Part shown: positions 60,004 to 64,000 of the stretch, piece by piece | Layout: the number at the start of each line of letters is the position of its first letter | Numbering within the stretch: position 1 is the first letter of the stretch | Program-made: the position numbers and the translations under genes | Source: Elymus sibiricus | Taxonomy: Eukaryota > Streptophyta > Magnoliopsida > Poales > Poaceae | Assembly (NCBI GenBank): GCA_039707655.1 | Contig: CM077665.1 | Location: 77,315,954-77,379,953, forward strand | Reading direction: 5' to 3' | DNA: 64,000 nt | Notes under the pieces: model-generated | Told to the model about the DNA's origin: nothing | Database searches by the model: none | The model's input: the letters and a program-made list of their open reading frames with translations, nothing else

Positions 60004-60837
60004 TGTCGTGGTTTTGTCACGGCAAGATGTCCTCTTGAGAGAACTTAGGTGTGAGGCCATCGCAACTAGGTGGCGGCTTGAGTGGGGTTGATCGAAATCG
60101 AGAGACGCGAGTTACCCAGGTTCGGCCCTCCGATGGAGGTAAAAGCCTACGTCCTGCTTTGTGTGTATTGATGATGACGATGATCTTGATTACAAGGGTG
60201 CGGAATCGCTACCTCTAGTCTCGAGGGTTTCTAATCTGTCTATCTCTAATGACTTCAACTTGACCCTCTTGGGGTGACCCGCCCCTCCTTATATAAGTTG
60301 AAGGGGCGGTTTACATGTAGAGTTCAAGTCGGATTAAGACTTAACCTATTCTGATTTCCCATCGCGGGTTTCTTATTACGGGCTTCTCCCCATGGGCTTC
60401 TGAGTCCCGGGCTTCTTATCTCCAGACGGGCGGCTTACAATCGCGCGGCTTACAGCCGGGCGGCTTACAACCGGGCGGCTTACAGCCGGGCTTGTATTTA
60501 AGACTCATCTTCAGTGGCTCATCTCCGGGACTCATCTCCGGGACTTATCTTCATGGATAAGTATCTGCCGGTTCATAACTGTCTGCCGGGTCATAACTGT
60601 CTGGCGGGTCATAACTATCAGCCGGGTCATAACTGTCTGGCCGGATCATAACTGTCTGTCCGGGTCATAACTGTCTGCCAGGTCACAACTGTCTGGCCTC
60701 ACCCACCGGGTCTCACCAGGGATGCTTAAGTCCAAAGATGACTTAACGTCAGGGCAACTTAAACCCAGAAATGTCTTAAGCCTTAGGGCGGCTTACCCTT
60801 ATGAGCTGGGCCTTGGTCGTGGGGAATATCCCCAACA
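60004..60837 (-). repeat. 5' LTR of the minus-strand Gypsy element, 834 bp
   Basis: Retains CTTATATAAG (60288-60297) between GCCCCTCC and GAAGGGGCGG. Has four GGGCGGCTTACA-type units (60420-60490) where the other LTR has two, and seven minisatellite units where the other has ten. Confidence 0.9.
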
Positions 60838-61561
60838 CATAGGGTTGTCTTTAATTTATTGTATGACCTGCGTGTCAATCATTAAACGCCATGTAATTGC
60901 TTTACTTTATCGCTATGTGTTAGCAATAGTTGTAGAAGCAATAGTTGGCGAGACAACCACGTGCGACACGATGATGGGGATCATGGTGTCATGTCGGTGC
61001 TTTGGAGATGGATATCAAAAGCACAAGATGATGATGGCCATATCATGTCACTTATTTATTTGCATGTCATGTTTATCTTTTATGCATCTTATTTTTCTTA
61101 TGATGACAGTAGCATTATAAGATGATCCCTTCACTTAATTTCAAGGAAATGTTCTCTCCCTAAGTATGCACCGTTGCGAAAGTTCGTCGTTTCAAAGCAC
61201 CTCGTGATGATCGGGTGTGATAGACTCTTCGTTCGGATATAACGGGTGTAAGCCAGTTTTTCACATGCAGAATACTTGGGTTAAACTTGACGAGCCTAGC
61301 ATGTACAGACATGGCCTTGGAACACAGTGACCGAAAGGTTGAACATGACTCATATAGTAGATATGATCAACATGGAGATGTTCACCATTGAAACCACCTC
61401 ATCTCACGTGATGATCGCACTTGGGTTGGTGAATTTGGATCATGTATCACTTAGACAACTTGAGGGATGTTCATTTAAGTGGGAGTTCATTAGTAATTTC
61501 ATTAACTGAACTAATTATCATGAACATAGTCTAAGGTCTTTGCAACTTAGGTTTTAGATCA

Positions 61562-62486
61562 ATAGCTCGCGTTGTAGCTCCCCTGGATTTTAATACGTTC
61601 CTAGAGGATGACTAAGTTGAAAGATAGTGGAAGCAACTATGCGGACTAGGTCCGTAATCTGAGGATTATCCTCACAGCTGCACAGAAGGCTTATATCCTT
61701 GATGCACCGCTCGGTGCACCACCCCCTCTAGCGTCGTCTGCGGATGTTGTGAACGTCTGGCAGGCACGTTCTGATGACTACTCGATAGTTTAGTGTGCCA
61801 TACTTTACGGCTTAGAACTAGGGCTGCAAAGACGTTTTGAACGTCATGGAGCATATGAGATGTTCCGAGAGATGAAATTGGTATTTCAAACCCATGCCTG
61901 GATTGAGAGGTATGAGACCTCTGATAAGTTCTTTGCCTGCAATATGGGGGAGAATGTCTAGGTGCTACAATCGCTTGAATCAAGTGGGAGTTAATCTTCC
62001 ATATAAGATAGTGATTGATAGAGTTCTCCTGTCACTATCACCAAGCTACTAGAGCTTTGTGATGAACTATAACATGCAAGGGATGGAGAAGATGATCCCT
62101 GAACTGTTCGCGATGCTTAAGGCCGCGGAGGTAGAAATCAAGAAGGAGCATCAAGTGGATGATTAAACAAGACCACTAGTTTCAAGAGGGGCAAGGGCAA
62201 GAAAGGAAACTTCAAGAATGGCAAACCAGTTGCCGCTCCAGTGAAGAAACCCAAGGTTGGACCCAAACCCGAGACTGAGTGCTTCTATTGTAAGGGGACC
62301 GGTCACTGGAAGCGGAACTACCCCAAGTACTTGGCAGATAAGAAGGCTGGCAATGTCAACAAAGGTATATTTGATATACATGTTATTGATGTGTACCTTA
62401 CTAGTGCTCGTAGTAGCGCCTGGGTATTTGATACCGGTTCAGTTGCTAATATTGGAAAATTGAAGCAAAAGCTAAGGGCGAGGTGA
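61562..62486 (+). pseudogene. gag: BARE/Angela-like gag pseudogene, into the protease start
   Basis: The start codon is ATA (61562) where the family has ATG. The reading then follows capsid motifs: FNTFLEDD, SNYAD*VRNLRIIL, AAQKAYILDAPLGAP, DDYSIV*CAILYGLE and ERHGAYEMF. A frame break near 61960 loses the middle, then FVMNYNMQGMEKMIPELFAM, ECFYCKGTGHWKRNYPKY and AWVFDTGSVANI follow in shifted frames. The zinc knuckle has lost its last Cys (TGC to TAC). Stops at the former Trp and Gln codons fit TGG to TAG and CAG to TAG. WVFDTGS is the protease active site. This was the particle protein of the Copia host element; it cannot be made now. Confidence 0.8.
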
Positions 62487-62667
62487 CGATATGTGTTGGC
62501 AATGTCTCTAAGGTTGATGTGATCACCATCGCACGCTCCCTCTACCTTCGAGATTAGTGTTGAACCTAAATAAATGTAATTTGGTGTCTGCATTGAGCAT
62601 GAACATGATTAGATCGTGTTTATTGCAATACAGTTATTCATTTAAATCAGAGAATAATAGTTGTTCT

Positions 62668-63635
62668 TGATACGTCTCCAACGTATATATAATTTTTTTA
62701 TTGTTCCATGCTATAATATTATCATTCTAGGATACTTTTGGGCATTTATTTGTTGATTCATAATATTTTTGAGCACTAACCTATTAACCCAGTGCCAAGT
62801 GCGAATTGTTGTTTTCTACATGTTTTTGGCTTTTTAGGAATACCATGCCAAACAAGTCCAAATACCATGAAACTTTTTGACGATTTTTTTTGGACAAAAT
62901 AAGGACCTGGAAGCTTCGGAGGGAGACAAGGGGCCACACGAGGTGTCCCCAAGCCAACAGGGCGCGCCCAGGGGGTGGTTGTGCCCTGATGGCTTGGGAC
63001 CGCCTCCCCGACCCTCTGGCGTTGTTCTCTGGCCTATAAATTCTCATTATTCCCAAAAACCCTAGGGAGCCTCCCGAAACACTTTTTCCGCCGATGCAAG
63101 TCTCTGTTCCGCCGTGTCCCCATCTGGAGCCCTGTTCCGGTGCCCTACCTAGAGAGGCAAGCATAGAAGCGCTCTCGAAGTGGAGTAATAGTAGTAGATG
63201 CAGAATCATTTTGGTCTACTTGTTTATGGACGTGATGCCTATATGCATGATCATTGTCGTGAATAACATGTCATAACTATGCACAATTCTGTCAATTGCC
63301 CAACAGTAGTTTGTCTACCCACCGTATGCTATTTTCGAGAGAGAAGCCTCTAGCGAACACTATGGCCGCCGGGTCTACTTGAACATAAATACAAAAACTC
63401 CAAAAATATTTTTCTACAATTTATTTACTTTAATTTTCTTTCTCTTTTTCAATATCTATTTTTATGAATATTTAATCCTCGCAAGTAACGAGTTCAAGAG
63501 GCTTGACAACCCTCTTGCCCGTGTTGGGTGCAAGTGTTTGGTTTTGTGTGTGTAGGTGCTGTTGAAAGCAGTTTGCTTGGTTCTCCTATTGGTTCGATAA
63601 CCTTGGTTCTCACTGAGGAAAATATTTATCTCTAC
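62668..63635 (+). repeat. Truncated Athila-type LTR with an internal deletion
   Basis: Starts TGATACGTCTCCAACG at 62668 inside the Copia protease region. GC palindrome at 62955-62997, TATA GGCCTATAAATTC at about 63031. At about 63147 it jumps from the leader (GGTGCCCTAC) to CTAGAGAGGCAAGCATAGAAG, skipping roughly 550 bp present in the LTR at 7676, with which it shares that unusual block. It ends at ATTTATCTCTAC, about 60 bp short of a normal LTR end. Confidence 0.75.
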
Positions 63636-64000
63636 GATGATGTGGAGCATCCTTTGTTCATCCCCATGTACACTCCGACTACTCCCCAAGTGCCATTGGA
63701 CGTAAGCTGAACTCGCTCCTAAGTCCCTCTCCTTTCAATTCACTCGAGACATGGATGCTACCTCAAGCGGAAATATTTTGCATGCTTAGGTACAATGAAG
63801 ATGATCATGGAGACACTAGGATCGAAGGACGAGTCACCATGAAGGCGGACACGAAGATGGACGGGCAAGATCACCAAAAGGAGCCTAGGACACCGTCGAG
63901 GCCCCGGACATCCGGGCCCTGGAGACTCTACACGCGCCAAGGCCCAGCCGAGGATGCTACAGGCCCCAGACATCCGGCCTACCGGCCCTGGCCTGGAAAT
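63636..64000. other. Unassigned sequence at the right edge
   Basis: No ORF I can support. From 63890 it is GC-rich with repeated (C/A)GACATCCGG phrases (CCCCGGACATCCGGGCCCTGG, then CCCCAGACATCCGGCC). It replaces the end of the LTR and is probably another element continuing outside the window. Confidence 0.4.

Larger units (their letters stand above)
54808..60837 (-). mobile_element. Complete non-autonomous Gypsy-type element, 6,030 bp, TSD CATAG
   Basis: CATAG at 54803-54807 and 60838-60842. LTRs 54808-55645 and 60004-60837. On the minus strand each LTR begins TGTTGGGGATATTCCC and ends CCACGACA; a TTGGCGCCCACC primer-type site follows the right LTR and a purine tract (TAAACTCGGGGCTAA) precedes the left one, so transcription is leftward. 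The 4.36-kb interior has no gag, protease or RT that I can recognise. It comprises a GC-rich block (58340-59700) and a long tail with repeated TAGCCCCCAAGT-type phrases (55930-57800). It would need proteins from a partner family. Confidence 0.88.
54285..62667 (+). mobile_element. BARE/Angela-like Copia internal region, truncated
   Basis: 54285-54802 and 60843-62667 form the leader and gag part of a Copia element. The leader holds recognisable stretches such as GAGATGATCATGCTTTTAATG, GTAGAAGCAATAGTTGGCGAG, GTATGCACCGTTGCGAAAGT and CACGTGATGATCGCACTTGG. It is interrupted by the Gypsy element at 54808-60837 and cut at 62667 by another LTR, so protease onward and the 3' LTR are absent here. Confidence 0.75.

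Overview
The window looks like intergenic DNA from a large grass genome of the wheat/barley/Aegilops/rye group (Triticeae). That reading rests on recognition, not a database search: many LTRs start TGATACGTCTCCAACG, as in Triticeae Athila-type Gypsy families (Sabrina/WHAM/Fatima-like), and there is BARE/Angela-like Copia gag DNA and a SIRE/Maximus-like Copia element. I found no intact host gene, tRNA, rRNA or CRISPR array. Nearly all 64 kb can be read as LTR retrotransposons inserted into one another. Ten insertions are supported by target-site duplications (TSDs) that I read directly: GTAGA, GCCGG, CAAGG, CTGGG, GTGGC, GTAAT, ATGCG and CATAG (5 bp, LTR elements), GTGCCAAG (8 bp, hAT type) and TAA (MITE).

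Layout. 1-9656: fragments of four LTR families plus a TSD-flanked solo LTR (5965-7517), ending in a truncated gag. 9657-19909: a GC-rich grass-repetitive gene-like sequence, now a pseudogene, split by an 8.5-kb non-autonomous Athila-lineage element (10796-19277) that encodes gag, protease and a decayed envelope-like ORF but no reverse transcriptase or integrase. 19910-20942: a Tourist-like MITE and unassigned DNA. 20943-42675: a minus-strand Athila-type element lacking its gag-pol. Its 3' LTR is split by a complete 15.7-kb Copia element (21222-36960), whose own 3' LTR holds a solo LTR (35810-36580). A further solo LTR sits in the minus-strand body (38736-40322). 42676-51539: the 3' half of a plus-strand Athila-type element, carrying a 4.36-kb solo LTR (42877-47235) and a hAT-like element (49116-50092). 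51540-62667: a BARE/Angela-like Copia fragment (LTR part, leader, gag pseudogene), split by a solo LTR (51594-53717) and a complete 6.0-kb minus-strand Gypsy element (54808-60837). 62668-64000: a truncated LTR and unassigned DNA.

The richest element is the Copia at 21222-36960. Its gag carries a second, partial copy of its own N-terminal domain. Pol is nearly complete but its integrase has lost a catalytic Asp. Downstream lies a separate ORF of about 1,130 codons, preceded by a TATA box, a GC-rich leader and a possible splice donor. The unrelated Athila-lineage element shows a parallel layout before its envelope-like ORF: a GC palindrome, a leader and a likely 221-bp GT-AG intron. A GC palindrome built on GGGCGCGCC recurs at about ten sites, nearly always just upstream of an LTR TATA box. 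No element here looks autonomous today: reading frames are interrupted mostly by stops that single C-to-T or G-to-A changes would explain, and five solo LTRs, several truncations and one filler-repaired deletion show active DNA removal.
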